A DNA stretch of 64,000 nt from Heliomicrobium gestii. GTDB lineage: Bacteria > Bacillota > Desulfitobacteriia > Heliobacteriales > Heliobacteriaceae. Positions 1 to 8,040 of this stretch are shown one piece after another (the first letter of the stretch is position 1; the number at the start of each line of letters is the position of its first letter). Where the stretch lies: positions 310,001 to 374,000 of the forward strand of contig NZ_WXEX01000001.1 of assembly GCF_009877435.1 (NCBI RefSeq). Reading direction: 5' to 3'. The notes below the pieces were generated by a model. That model did no database searches. It was not told where the DNA came from and was given only the letters and a program-made list of their open reading frames with translations. A program made the translations under genes and the position numbers.

Positions 1-262
1 CCGGGCCATGGAGATCATCGACGAGTTGGAGCCGGTGCGCCGGGGACCTTACGGCGGCGCTGTGGGCTACCTCAGCTTTGACGGCAACCTGAACACCGGC
101 ATCACCATCCGCACCGTGCTGATGCGCGACGGGAAGGCCCAGATCCAGGTTGGCGCCGGGATCGTCGCCGATTCGGAACCGGAGACGGAGTATGAGGAGA
201 CGATGAACAAGGGAAGGGCGCTCTTTGAGGCGCTGGCCCTGGCGGAAGGGGGATTGCAGTGA
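1..262 (+). CDS. trpE: Anthranilate synthase component I, C-terminal fragment (cut by window edge)
   Basis: This is the end of the large subunit that converts chorismate to anthranilate with ammonia from TrpG. The open frame runs in from the left edge (first full codon at base 2), and the start lies outside the window. The visible part carries chorismate-binding-family signatures: an [10 protein letters not shown]-like segment near the start, followed by the typical ITIRT stretch. The stop overlaps the GTG start of trpG in a GTGA arrangement, which implies translational coupling of the two subunits. The feedback-binding N-terminal region cannot be examined here. Confidence 0.93.
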   Translation, partial: RAMEIIDELEPVRRGPYGGAVGYLSFDGNLNTGITIRTVLMRDGKAQIQVGAGIVADSEPETEYEETMNKGRALFEALALAEGGLQ

Positions 263-828
263 TCGTCGTCATCGATAACTACGATTCCTTTACCTACAAC
301 CTGGTCCAGTACCTGGGCGAAATGACCGGTGAGATCAGGGTTTTTCGCAACGACGCCATCGCGCCCGAAGAAGTGGCGGGCCTCGAACCCTCTCACATCG
401 TCATCTCGCCGGGTCCCTGCACCCCCAACGAGGCGGGCATCTCAATGGCGGTGATCCGCCAGTGCGCCGGCCGGATTCCCATCCTGGGCGTCTGCCTGGG
501 CCACCAGTCCATCGGGCAGGTCTTCGGCGGTCGCGTCATCCGGGCGCCCCGGCTGATGCACGGCAAGACATCACCCATCTGCCATGACGGTCGCACGATT
601 TTTGCCGATCTGCCCAATCCCTTTACAGCCACGCGCTATCATTCGCTGATCGTGGAGGAGGAGAGCCTGCCCGATTGCCTGGAGATCACGGCGCGCAGCG
701 ACCAGGGCGAGATCATGGGATTGCGCCACCGGGAGTTTGCCCTGGAGGGCGTCCAGTTTCATCCCGAATCGATCCTGACGGAAGCGGGGAAAGGGTTGCT
801 CCGCAACTTTCTCTCCCTGCGGGCCTGA
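259..828 (+). CDS. trpG: Anthranilate synthase component II (glutamine amidotransferase)
   Basis: TrpG hydrolyses glutamine and passes ammonia to TrpE for anthranilate formation. The 189-residue protein is a complete class I glutamine amidotransferase. The nucleophile Cys79 sits in GVCLGHQ, and His168 and Glu170 sit in FHPES, completing the triad. The N-terminal [10 protein letters not shown] motif is typical of TrpG/PabA. The GTG start at 259 overlaps the trpE stop. Because it lies between trpE and trpD, TrpG is the better name, although such subunits can also serve PabB. Confidence 0.95.
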   Translation: MIVVIDNYDSFTYNLVQYLGEMTGEIRVFRNDAIAPEEVAGLEPSHIVISPGPCTPNEAGISMAVIRQCAGRIPILGVCLGHQSIGQVFGGRVIRAPRLMHGKTSPICHDGRTIFADLPNPFTATRYHSLIVEEESLPDCLEITARSDQGEIMGLRHREFALEGVQFHPESILTEAGKGLLRNFLSLRA

Positions 829-870
829 CGGAGTTTTCTATCCTTATATATCAATCAGAGGTGAGTTGAG

Positions 871-1959
871 ATGAGCCAGTCCATAGAGATAGCCAAGCAC
901 AGCCTGCAATGCTTGCTGAGCGGAGAACGACTCGGCGAAGGGCGGGCCGAGGAACTGATGAACGCTGTGATGGAGGGGAAGGTTCCCTCAGTCCAACTGG
1001 CGGCGCTGCTCGTGGCCCTGCGCCTGACCGGCGAGGGAGAAGAGGAGATCGCCGGATTCGCCCGGTCCATGCGCAGCCGCGTGGGCCGCGAATTGGCCGA
1101 ATACATCCCTGCCGGGTTTGAGGCGATACGGATGCAACTGGTCGATACCTGTGGCACCGGCGGCGATGGCGCCGGCACCTTCAACATCTCCACGACGGCT
1201 GCCCTGGTCGTGGCCGCCGCCGGTGTGCCCGTGGCAAAGCACGGCAACCGGGCCATGTCAGGCCGGGCTGGGTCGGCTGACGTGTTGGAGGCCCTCGGTG
1301 TGACCGTCGATCTGTCGCCCGATCACGCCTATCGCTGCCTGATGGAGACGGGCTTCGGCTTCTTTTTCGCGCCTCAGTGCCACCGCGCCATGGCCCATGC
1401 GGCGCCGACGCGGCGGGAACTGGGCGTGCCCACGGTCTTCAACCTCCTCGGCCCCTTGAGCAACCCTGCCGGGGCGGTTCGCCAACTGCTGGGTGTCAAC
1501 AGCGCCGAACGGGTGCCGGTGATCGCTCAGGTGCTTCGCCGTCTCGGAGCGACATCGGCTTGGGTGGTTCACGGCGAGGACGGCCTCGACGAGATCACCC
1601 TGACGGGGCCGACGACGGTGGCCCGTCTCAATGCGGGCGAGGTGCAGGTGGAAAGCATTGACCCGCGCGCCTACGGATTTGATCTCTGCGCCCCTGACGA
1701 TCTCAAGGGTGGAGACCGCAACGAGAATGCGGCGATTACAGCAGCCATCTTGAACGGGGAAAAAGGGCACCGGCGACACATCGTCATCTTGAACGCCGCC
1801 GCCGCCCTTTGTATCTCCGGGAAAGTGAACAGACTGGAAGAAGGGATCGCCCTGGCCCGGTCGATCATTGACGGCGGGGAGGCGGCAGGCCTGCTGGAAC
1901 GGGTCAAGAAGGTGACGGCGCAAGCGGCCTCGCTCCGGGAAGGCGGGATGAGCGCATGA
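871..1959 (+). CDS. trpD: Anthranilate phosphoribosyltransferase
   Basis: TrpD joins anthranilate to PRPP, the second step of the tryptophan branch. The 362-residue protein has the PRPP-binding GTGGD motif at about residues 95-99 and the conserved KHGNRAMSG segment near 123-131. Its length is slightly above the usual 330-345, mostly through C-terminal residues. The ATG at 871 is preceded by GAGGTGAG at a good distance. The end overlaps the trpC start by four bases (ATGA), indicating coupling. Confidence 0.95.
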   Translation: MSQSIEIAKHSLQCLLSGERLGEGRAEELMNAVMEGKVPSVQLAALLVALRLTGEGEEEIAGFARSMRSRVGRELAEYIPAGFEAIRMQLVDTCGTGGDGAGTFNISTTAALVVAAAGVPVAKHGNRAMSGRAGSADVLEALGVTVDLSPDHAYRCLMETGFGFFFAPQCHRAMAHAAPTRRELGVPTVFNLLGPLSNPAGAVRQLLGVNSAERVPVIAQVLRRLGATSAWVVHGEDGLDEITLTGPTTVARLNAGEVQVESIDPRAYGFDLCAPDDLKGGDRNENAAITAAILNGEKGHRRHIVILNAAAALCISGKVNRLEEGIALARSIIDGGEAAGLLERVKKVTAQAASLREGGMSA

Positions 1960-2804
1960 GCGATCGGAGCCCCGAGGTTGCCCTGACCGGTTTTTTACAG
2001 ACCATGTGGGAGATTCAGGCCGAGCGGGTGCAAATGGCGCGCCGGGAGGTTGCTTTTTCCGAACTGGCGCGCGGCGTCGCTTCAATGGGGCCCGTCCTGG
2101 ATTTTGCTGGGGCGCTTCGGCGGTCATCGGGACCGGTCCGGGTCATCGCTGAGGTGAAGCGGGCGTCGCCGTCGAAAGGTCCTCTGTTCCCCGGCGCGAA
2201 GGCGGGCGATCTGGCGGCCCGGTATGAGCAGGCCGGCGCGTCGGCCTTATCCATTTTGACCGAAGAAAGATACTTTTCCGGTCATCTCGATGATCTGCAG
2301 GAGGCGAAGGCGCGTGTCGGCCTGCCGGTGATGCGCAAGGACTTTTTGATCGACCCCTATCAGGTGCTGGAGGCGCGCGTCTGCGGCGCCGACGCCTGCC
2401 TGCTCATCGCCGCCATGCTCGGGCCGTCGCTTCTAGCGGAGATGTGCGCTGTGGCGCTGGAATACGGGATTCACACGCTCATCGAGGTCCATGGCGAGGA
2501 AGACCTGGCCTGGGCGGTGGAGGCGGTGGCGAAAAACCGCTCCCGTCGCCCCGAGTGGCTCCCCGTCGTCGGCATCAACGCCCGCAACCTGGCCACGTTG
2601 ACCGTCGACAAAGAACAGGTGCTGCGTCTCGGCGCGGCGCTGCCGGAAGACGTCGTCAAGGTGGCTGAGAGCGGCATCCGCGACGCCGGTGACGCCCGGC
2701 GTGCCCTGGAGGCCGGTTTTGACGCCATCCTGGTCGGCGAAGCCTTGGTGACGGCCGTTGATCCGGGAAAAGCGCTGCGGGAGCTCATCGGGGCGCCCCG
2801 TTAA
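1956..2804 (+). CDS. trpC: Indole-3-glycerol phosphate synthase
   Basis: TrpC closes the indole ring, converting CdRP to indole-3-glycerol phosphate. The 282-residue protein shows the family motifs EVKRASPSKG (Lys68 region), MRKDFLIDPYQ and VAESGI on a TIM-barrel framework. It is monofunctional, because a separate trpF follows. It starts inside the trpD stop. About 95 bases separate it from trpF, the widest gap inside the trp operon. Confidence 0.95.
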   Translation: MSDRSPEVALTGFLQTMWEIQAERVQMARREVAFSELARGVASMGPVLDFAGALRRSSGPVRVIAEVKRASPSKGPLFPGAKAGDLAARYEQAGASALSILTEERYFSGHLDDLQEAKARVGLPVMRKDFLIDPYQVLEARVCGADACLLIAAMLGPSLLAEMCAVALEYGIHTLIEVHGEEDLAWAVEAVAKNRSRRPEWLPVVGINARNLATLTVDKEQVLRLGAALPEDVVKVAESGIRDAGDARRALEAGFDAILVGEALVTAVDPGKALRELIGAPR

Positions 2805-2899
2805 CCGATACTTCTCACTTGGCCCATGGGTGGCCCCATCGATAGCCGAATGATAGCCGAACGTTAGCCCGATAGATGCCCCGCATAGGAGGCCCTGTC

Positions 2900-3634
2900 A
2901 TGTTCAACCATCCCCGCGTAAAAATCTGCGGCATCCGTTCCTTTGAAGACGCCGAAGCGGCGGTGGGCGCCGGCGCCCATGCCATCGCTTTCAACTTTGT
3001 GCGCGGTTCCCGCCGTTATCTCAACCCGGAGGCGGCCCGGGAGATCATCCTCCGACTGCCGCCCTTCGTCTCTGTCGTCGGTGTCTTTGCCGATGAGCCG
3101 AGATACAGCGCCGAGGAGATCGCCACCTTCTGCCGGCTCCAGGTCTTGCAGTTTCACGGCGAAGAGACGCCGGAATACTGCCGCCGCTGGTCCTATCCGG
3201 TGATCAAGGCCTTCCGCCTGGGCGATGACGCGCCGGAAGCGAAAAAAGGCGCCACCGCCTTCACCGAATGGGAACAGCTGGCCCAAGAGGCCCACGAGTA
3301 TGACGTCAACGCCTATCTGATCGACGCCTACTGCCCCGACGCCCTCGGCGGCATGGGCCGGACCTTCGACTGGTCCAAGATCGGCGGCAGGCTGCGCCGC
3401 CCGCTGATCTTGGCAGGGGGGCTCACACCGAACAACGTCGGCGAGGCCATCGCCCGCGTCCGGCCTTATGGCGTTGATGTCGCCTCCGGTGTGGAGACCG
3501 GTGGAAAAAAAGATCCCCTGAAGGCGGCTGCCTTTGTGGAAGCAGCGCGGTTCCGGACCCGCGATGATCATGGTTATGATGATCATGATGCCAAAATGGC
3601 CGAGGAGCAGTCGCACCGGCTGCGTCTTCGATAA
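2900..3634 (+). CDS. trpF: Phosphoribosylanthranilate isomerase
   Basis: TrpF isomerises phosphoribosylanthranilate to CdRP in the tryptophan pathway. I chose the ATG at 2900 because TAGGAGG at 2886-2892 is well spaced from it. An in-frame ATG at 2876 lacks this support. The 244-residue protein has the catalytic Cys10 in VKICGI and the conserved LIDAYCPDALGGMGRTFDW segment with the general-acid Asp. The last 30 or so residues are an unusual His/Asp-rich tail (DHGYDDHDAK) beyond the normal barrel end. Confidence 0.92.
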   Translation: MFNHPRVKICGIRSFEDAEAAVGAGAHAIAFNFVRGSRRYLNPEAAREIILRLPPFVSVVGVFADEPRYSAEEIATFCRLQVLQFHGEETPEYCRRWSYPVIKAFRLGDDAPEAKKGATAFTEWEQLAQEAHEYDVNAYLIDAYCPDALGGMGRTFDWSKIGGRLRRPLILAGGLTPNNVGEAIARVRPYGVDVASGVETGGKKDPLKAAAFVEAARFRTRDDHGYDDHDAKMAEEQSHRLRLR

Positions 3635-3658
3635 TTCAAAAAGAAAGGGGTGTTCGCC

Positions 3659-4843
3659 TTGACTGGACAATTTACCCTTGATGGTCGTTTTGGCGCCTTC
3701 GGCGGCGCCTTTGTTCCCGAAACGCTGAAGCCGGCCCTGGAAGAACTGGAGGCCGCTTTTCGACAGATGACCGACGACCCCGCTTTTCAGGAGGAGTTTT
3801 TAAGCCTCCTCACTGAATACGCCGGCCGGCCCAGCCGGCTCTACCTGGCGCGGCGGCTCACAGAGCGCCTGGGCGGCGCCCGCATCTATCTGAAGCGGGA
3901 AGACCTGAACCATACGGGCTCCCACAAGATCAACAACACCCTCGGCCAGGTGCTGATGGCCAAGCGCATGGGCAAAAAGCGCGTCATCGCTGAGACCGGC
4001 GCCGGTCAGCACGGCGTGGCGACGGCGACGGCCTGCGCCCTCTTTGGGATCCCCTGTGAGGTCTATATGGGCGCCGAGGATGTGGAGCGGCAGGCGCTCA
4101 ACGTGCTGCGGATGCAACTGCTCGGCACAAAGGTGATCGCCGTCACCTCCGGAACGAAGACCCTCAAAGATGCCATCAACGAGGCGATGCGCGACTGGGT
4201 CGCCCATGTGCAAGACACCTTCTACTGCTTCGGCACCGCCGCAGGTCCCCATCCCTACCCCTCCATTGTCCGTTGCTTCCAATCGGTCATCGGCGCCGAG
4301 GCGCGGGCGCAGATCCTGGAGAAGGAGGGTCGCCTTCCCGACGCCGTCCTCGCCTGTGTCGGCGGCGGCAGCAATGCCATGGGCATGTTTTCCGGCTTTT
4401 TGTCCGATCCGTCGGTCCGCTTGATCGGCGTCGAGGCCGGCGGCGACGGGGTGGAGACGGGGCGGCACTCAGCGTCGCTGACGGCCGGCATCCCCGGCGT
4501 GCTGCACGGCGCCGTGTCCTACCTGTTGCAGGATGACGACGGCCAGATCCTGGGAACCCATTCGATCGCGGCCGGCCTCGACTACCCCGGCGTGGGGCCC
4601 CAGCTCTCGTACTTAAAAGACAGCGGTCGAGCCGAATTTCTGGCGATCACTGATAAAGAAGCCCTGGAGGGCGTGCGCCTGTTGGCGCTGACAGAAGGCA
4701 TCCTGCCTGCCCTGGAAAGCGCCCACGCCGTCGCCCAGGCGGCGAAAATGGCGCCCCAGATGAGCCCGGACAGCCTGTTGATCGTCAACCTGTCGGGTCG
4801 CGGCGACAAAGATGTGCACACACTGGCCGGGGAGGTGGGCTGA
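3659..4843 (+). CDS. trpB: Tryptophan synthase beta subunit
   Basis: TrpB condenses indole with serine to give tryptophan, using PLP. The sequence contains the PLP lysine motif [10 protein letters not shown], the [10 protein letters not shown] segment and the phosphate-binding GGGSNAMG loop, all typical of TrpB1. I prefer the TTG at 3659, which lies eight bases after a GAAAGGGG ribosome site. A GTG at 3650 is the longer alternative and lies inside that site. The product is about 394 residues, the usual size. TrpA follows after one base, as expected for the alpha-beta complex. Confidence 0.95.
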   Translation: MTGQFTLDGRFGAFGGAFVPETLKPALEELEAAFRQMTDDPAFQEEFLSLLTEYAGRPSRLYLARRLTERLGGARIYLKREDLNHTGSHKINNTLGQVLMAKRMGKKRVIAETGAGQHGVATATACALFGIPCEVYMGAEDVERQALNVLRMQLLGTKVIAVTSGTKTLKDAINEAMRDWVAHVQDTFYCFGTAAGPHPYPSIVRCFQSVIGAEARAQILEKEGRLPDAVLACVGGGSNAMGMFSGFLSDPSVRLIGVEAGGDGVETGRHSASLTAGIPGVLHGAVSYLLQDDDGQILGTHSIAAGLDYPGVGPQLSYLKDSGRAEFLAITDKEALEGVRLLALTEGILPALESAHAVAQAAKMAPQMSPDSLLIVNLSGRGDKDVHTLAGEVG

Positions 4844-4844
4844 G

Positions 4845-5660
4845 ATGGAAGAACTTCGCGGAACAGAACGGTTGGCGGCCACCTTCGCCGCCTTGAAAGG
4901 CGAGGGCAAGCGGGCCTTCATCGCCTATGTGACGGCAGGCGATCCCGATCTGGAGACAACGCGGGAACTGGTGCTGACGCTGGAGCGAAAGGGCGCCTCG
5001 ATCATCGAACTGGGCGTGCCCTTTAGCGACCCTGTCGCTGACGGCCCTGTGATCCAGGAGGCGGCCGGGCGAGCGCTGGCCGCTGGGACGACGCTGCCTA
5101 AAGTGCTGGAGACGGTAAGGCAGCTGCGCCGGGAGACGTCGATCCCCATCGTCCTCTTGACCTATTACAACCCGGTCCTGCGCTTCGGCCTGTCGCGCTT
5201 CGCCCGTGAGGCGGCGGCCTGTGGCGTCGACGGCGTCATCGTGGCCGACCTGCCGGCGGAAGAGGGCGATGGGCTGCGCCAACCCCTCGATGAGTCAGGA
5301 CTGGCCTTGATACCCCTGGCCGCGCCCACATCGACGCCGGAGCGGATCCGGCTCATCGCTGAGAAGGCGCGCGGCTTTATCTACTGCGTCTCCCTGCTCG
5401 GGGTGACGGGGATGCGTGCCGATCTGCCGCCCGACGCCGCGGCCTTGCTGGAGCGGGTGCGGGCGATGACCGACGTGCCGCTGGCTCTGGGCTTCGGCAT
5501 CTCCACGGCGGAGCATGCGGCCATCGTGGCGCCCCAGTGTGACGGCGTCATCGTGGGCAGCGCCATCGTCAAGCTGATCGCCAAAAACCTCGATAACCGG
5601 CCGCAGATGCTCGACGAGGTGGGCGCCTTCGCCCAGGCGCTAGCGGCGGCTGTCGGCTGA
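4845..5660 (+). CDS. trpA: Tryptophan synthase alpha subunit
   Basis: TrpA cleaves indole-3-glycerol phosphate and channels indole to TrpB. The ATG at 4845 follows GGAGGTGGG and lies one base after the trpB stop. A longer in-frame start at 4812 would overlap trpB without a ribosome site. The 271-residue TIM barrel has catalytic Glu55 in IIELGVPFSDP and Asp66 in DPVADGP. It ends the trp operon. No terminator follows directly, and the next hairpin with a T-run is at 5886-5915. Confidence 0.95.
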   Translation: MEELRGTERLAATFAALKGEGKRAFIAYVTAGDPDLETTRELVLTLERKGASIIELGVPFSDPVADGPVIQEAAGRALAAGTTLPKVLETVRQLRRETSIPIVLLTYYNPVLRFGLSRFAREAAACGVDGVIVADLPAEEGDGLRQPLDESGLALIPLAAPTSTPERIRLIAEKARGFIYCVSLLGVTGMRADLPPDAAALLERVRAMTDVPLALGFGISTAEHAAIVAPQCDGVIVGSAIVKLIAKNLDNRPQMLDEVGAFAQALAAAVG

Positions 5661-5697
5661 ACAACTGGCTGAACTGGGAACATTCGAACAATTGGAA

Positions 5698-5865
5698 ATG
5701 GTTGCAGCCTGGTGGAGGCTGTGCTATATTGGATATTGTAGGAGATCATCTCATGGAGATGATCAAGGTAGCGGAGGCGATTCGGTCGCCCTCCGGTGCA
5801 GGATGAAGGGCCGCGAGCGCCCGCCGGTGATGATGCACATTTTTGGTAGCATGGAAGTATGGTAG
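5698..5865 (+). CDS. Possible Trp/Tyr-containing leader peptide ahead of aroF
   Basis: A 55-codon frame opens with ATG at 5698, has tandem TGG TGG codons at 5710-5715, and ends TGG TAG at 5860-5865. The first residues read MVAAWWRLCYIGYC. The stop falls inside the 5' half of the antiterminator at 5861-5869, so ribosome position could decide which RNA fold forms. The ribosome site is weak (TTGGAA), and the Trp pair is far from the antiterminator, so this may be chance. I infer a leader peptide only from position, Trp codons and overlap with the hairpins. Confidence 0.33.
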   Translation: MVAAWWRLCYIGYCRRSSHGDDQGSGGDSVALRCRMKGRERPPVMMHIFGSMEVW

Positions 5866-5869
5866 GAGT
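5744..5869 (+). promoter_or_regulatory. Structured leader RNA with candidate antiterminator upstream of aroF
   Basis: Several hairpins can be drawn. GATCATCTC at 5744-5752 pairs with GAGATGATC at 5756-5764. GCGA-type arms at 5772-5780 and 5786-5795 enclose a TTCGG loop with one bulge. GTGCA at 5796-5800 pairs with TGCAC at 5834-5838. GGTAGGAGT at 5861-5869 can pair with ACTCCACC at 5890-5897, leaving one bulged A. That last pairing excludes the terminator at 5886-5910. This is the architecture of transcription attenuation. I find no T-box GGGTGGNACCGCG motif, so the sensed signal is unknown. Confidence 0.5.
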
Positions 5870-5885
5870 CTGTCTGGCGATTTTG

Positions 5886-5915
5886 AGGTACTCCACCTGC
5901 TGGGGTACCTTTTTG
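5886..5915 (+). terminator. Intrinsic terminator in the trpA-aroF gap
   Basis: AGGTACTCC at 5886-5894 pairs with GGGGTACCT at 5902-5910 (one G-U pair) around a seven-base loop, and TTTTT follows. It could end trp operon transcripts, or act as an attenuator for aroF because its left arm is shared with a competing upstream pairing. Confidence 0.7.
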
Positions 5916-5987
5916 TCTTCTTGGGCCGACGATTGCCTGCCCTTCCGACCGGACACATTAACAGAAGGATAAGGGAGGATTTGTCAC

Positions 5988-7001
5988 ATGATCATTGTGA
6001 TGAGCGAAGGGGCAACGGCCCAACAGGTTGACGCGATCAAGCAGCGCCTCGAAAAAGAAGGGCTGCAGATTCATCTATCTCAAGGCGTCGAAAAGACGAT
6101 CATCGGCGTCATTGGCGACAAGTCCCGGCTCTCCGCGTCGACGCTGGAGGCCCAACCGGGAGTGGAGAAAGTTATGCCTGTGCTTCAACCCTATAAATTG
6201 GCCGGCCGATCATTCCGCCAGCAGGACACGATCATCCGCATCGGCGATGTGGCGATCGGCGGCGAGGAACTGCAGATCTTTGCCGGTCCCTGCGCCGTGG
6301 AAAGCTGGGAACAACTGCTCGAATCGGCCCAAGCTGTCAAGGCAGCCGGCGCCAAGATCCTGCGGGGCGGCGCTTTCAAGCCCCGGACCTCCCCCTACGC
6401 CTTCCAAGGCCTCGAAGAGCAAGGGCTCAAGCTCCTGGCCCAGGCGCGGGAGGAGACGGGCCTCTTGATCTGCACAGAGGTCATGGACACCCGCAGCATC
6501 GAGATCATCGCCGAATACAGCGACATCCTGCAGGTGGGCACCCGCAATATGCAAAACTTCCACCTGTTGCGAGAACTGTCCCGGGTCAACCGGCCGATCC
6601 TGCTCAAGCGCGGCCTCTCGGCCACGATCGAGGAGTGGCTGATGGCGGCGGAATACATCATGGCCGGCGGCAACTACAACGTCATCCTCTGTGAACGGGG
6701 CATCCGCACCTTTGAGACGCAGACGCGCAACACCCTCGACCTGAGCGCCATTCCGATCATCAAAAGCCTCAGCCACCTGCCGATCATCGTCGACCCCAGC
6801 CATGGCACGGGCAAGCGCAACCTCGTCCGGCCCATGTCGATGGCCTCTGTCGCCGCCGGCGCCGACGGGATCATGGTGGAGGTTCACCCCAACCCGGCCG
6901 AAGCGCTCTGCGACGGTCCCCAGTCCTTGCGGCCCGAGGAGTTTGTCAGCCTCATGGATGACTTGCGCCGGGTCGCCGGCGTGATGGGTCGGACGGCCTA
7001 A
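5988..7001 (+). CDS. aroF: 3-deoxy-7-phosphoheptulonate (DAHP) synthase, AroA-beta/AroF type
   Basis: This enzyme condenses phosphoenolpyruvate with erythrose 4-phosphate, the entry step to chorismate. The 337-residue protein has an N-terminal ferredoxin-like regulatory domain (about residues 1-70), then the catalytic barrel with [22 protein letters not shown] and the DPSHGTGKR metal-site motif. This is the short Thermotoga/Bacillus type, not the E. coli AroFGH type. GGGAGG precedes the ATG. It opens the aroF-pheA-tyrA-aroA run, and a candidate attenuator lies upstream. Confidence 0.94.
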   Translation: MIIVMSEGATAQQVDAIKQRLEKEGLQIHLSQGVEKTIIGVIGDKSRLSASTLEAQPGVEKVMPVLQPYKLAGRSFRQQDTIIRIGDVAIGGEELQIFAGPCAVESWEQLLESAQAVKAAGAKILRGGAFKPRTSPYAFQGLEEQGLKLLAQAREETGLLICTEVMDTRSIEIIAEYSDILQVGTRNMQNFHLLRELSRVNRPILLKRGLSATIEEWLMAAEYIMAGGNYNVILCERGIRTFETQTRNTLDLSAIPIIKSLSHLPIIVDPSHGTGKRNLVRPMSMASVAAGADGIMVEVHPNPAEALCDGPQSLRPEEFVSLMDDLRRVAGVMGRTA

Positions 7002-7161
7002 AGGGGCACAACCGGGCCGAAACGGGGAAGAGAGAGTGGATGCGTCGAAGCTCCCCGCGAAAAAATGTGACTTGCCGCCGCTGTAGGAAGGATCGGGAAG
7101 AGGATTTCGAGAAATCCTGTCGATGACAGACGACAGCGAACAGCGGCAAGGAGACGGATTT

Positions 7162-8040
7162 GTGGAAATGATGACTGAGCGACAATCGAAAGGGCCCGCC
7201 GGCGCCGTCAATGGGCCGGTGGGCTATCTGGGGCCTGAAGGCACCTTCAGCGAAGAAGCGGCCCAGGCCTTTTTTTTACCGGAGACGACGTTACGGCCTT
7301 TTTCCAGCATTTCGGCCGTCTATGAGGCATTGAGCCTCTGGGCGATCGAGGCCGCCATCTTGCCCTTGGAAAACTCCATCGAAGGCACGATCAACCAGAC
7401 CTTGGATGAATTGGTGGAAAACCCGGGCCTGTTCATCTTCGGCGAACTGATCCTCTCTGTCCATAACCAGTTGCTCGTCCCGCCGGGGGTCGATTGGACC
7501 CAAGTGGTTGAGGTCTACTCGCATCCGCAACCGCTGGCCCAGTGCCGCAAGTTTCTCGATGCGAAACTCCCCAACGCGCGGCCCATCGCCACCTCATCGA
7601 CGGTGGAGGGGGCCAAAAAAGCCCTCGAGTTGACCACGCCCGGGTCGCCGCGAGCCGCCGTGGGCTCGGCTTTTGCCGCTCGCCGGCTCGGCCTCGAGAT
7701 CGCCCAGTCGGAGATCCAGAGCCGGCCCAACAACAAGACCCGTTTCGTCGTCGTCGGGCGGCAGTTGACAGAACCGACGGGCAATGACAAGACATCGCTC
7801 GTCTGCTCGCTCCCCCAGGATCGACCGGGCGGCCTGTATGCGATCTTGAAGGAGTTTGCCGAGCGGGAGATCAACCTGACGCGCATTGAATCGCGGCCCA
7901 CCAAACATGAGTTGGGCCAGTATCTCTTTTTCATCGACTTTACCGGCCACCAGCGCGATCGCAAGGTGGCTGAGGCGCTCAACGCCATCGGACAGTTCAC
8001 CACCCTGATCCGTGTGCTGGGCAGCTATATCCGGGGGTGA
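7162..8040 (+). CDS. pheA: Prephenate dehydratase
   Basis: PheA converts prephenate to phenylpyruvate for phenylalanine synthesis. I prefer the GTG at 7162, which follows AAGGAG by eight bases. An ATG at 7123 would add 13 residues but has a poor ribosome site. The protein shows GYLGPEGTFSEEA at the start of the dehydratase domain, the NNKTRF catalytic motif, and a C-terminal ACT domain with the phenylalanine-binding ESRP motif. It lacks a chorismate mutase domain. Its stop overlaps the GTG of tyrA. Confidence 0.93.
   Translation: MEMMTERQSKGPAGAVNGPVGYLGPEGTFSEEAAQAFFLPETTLRPFSSISAVYEALSLWAIEAAILPLENSIEGTINQTLDELVENPGLFIFGELILSVHNQLLVPPGVDWTQVVEVYSHPQPLAQCRKFLDAKLPNARPIATSSTVEGAKKALELTTPGSPRAAVGSAFAARRLGLEIAQSEIQSRPNNKTRFVVVGRQLTEPTGNDKTSLVCSLPQDRPGGLYAILKEFAEREINLTRIESRPTKHELGQYLFFIDFTGHQRDRKVAEALNAIGQFTTLIRVLGSYIRG

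Noticed and set aside
5740-5987. T-box or known riboswitch in the aroF leader
   Set aside because: I do not see the T-box GGGTGGNACCGCG core or any known aptamer consensus. Only the terminator/antiterminator logic is supported.
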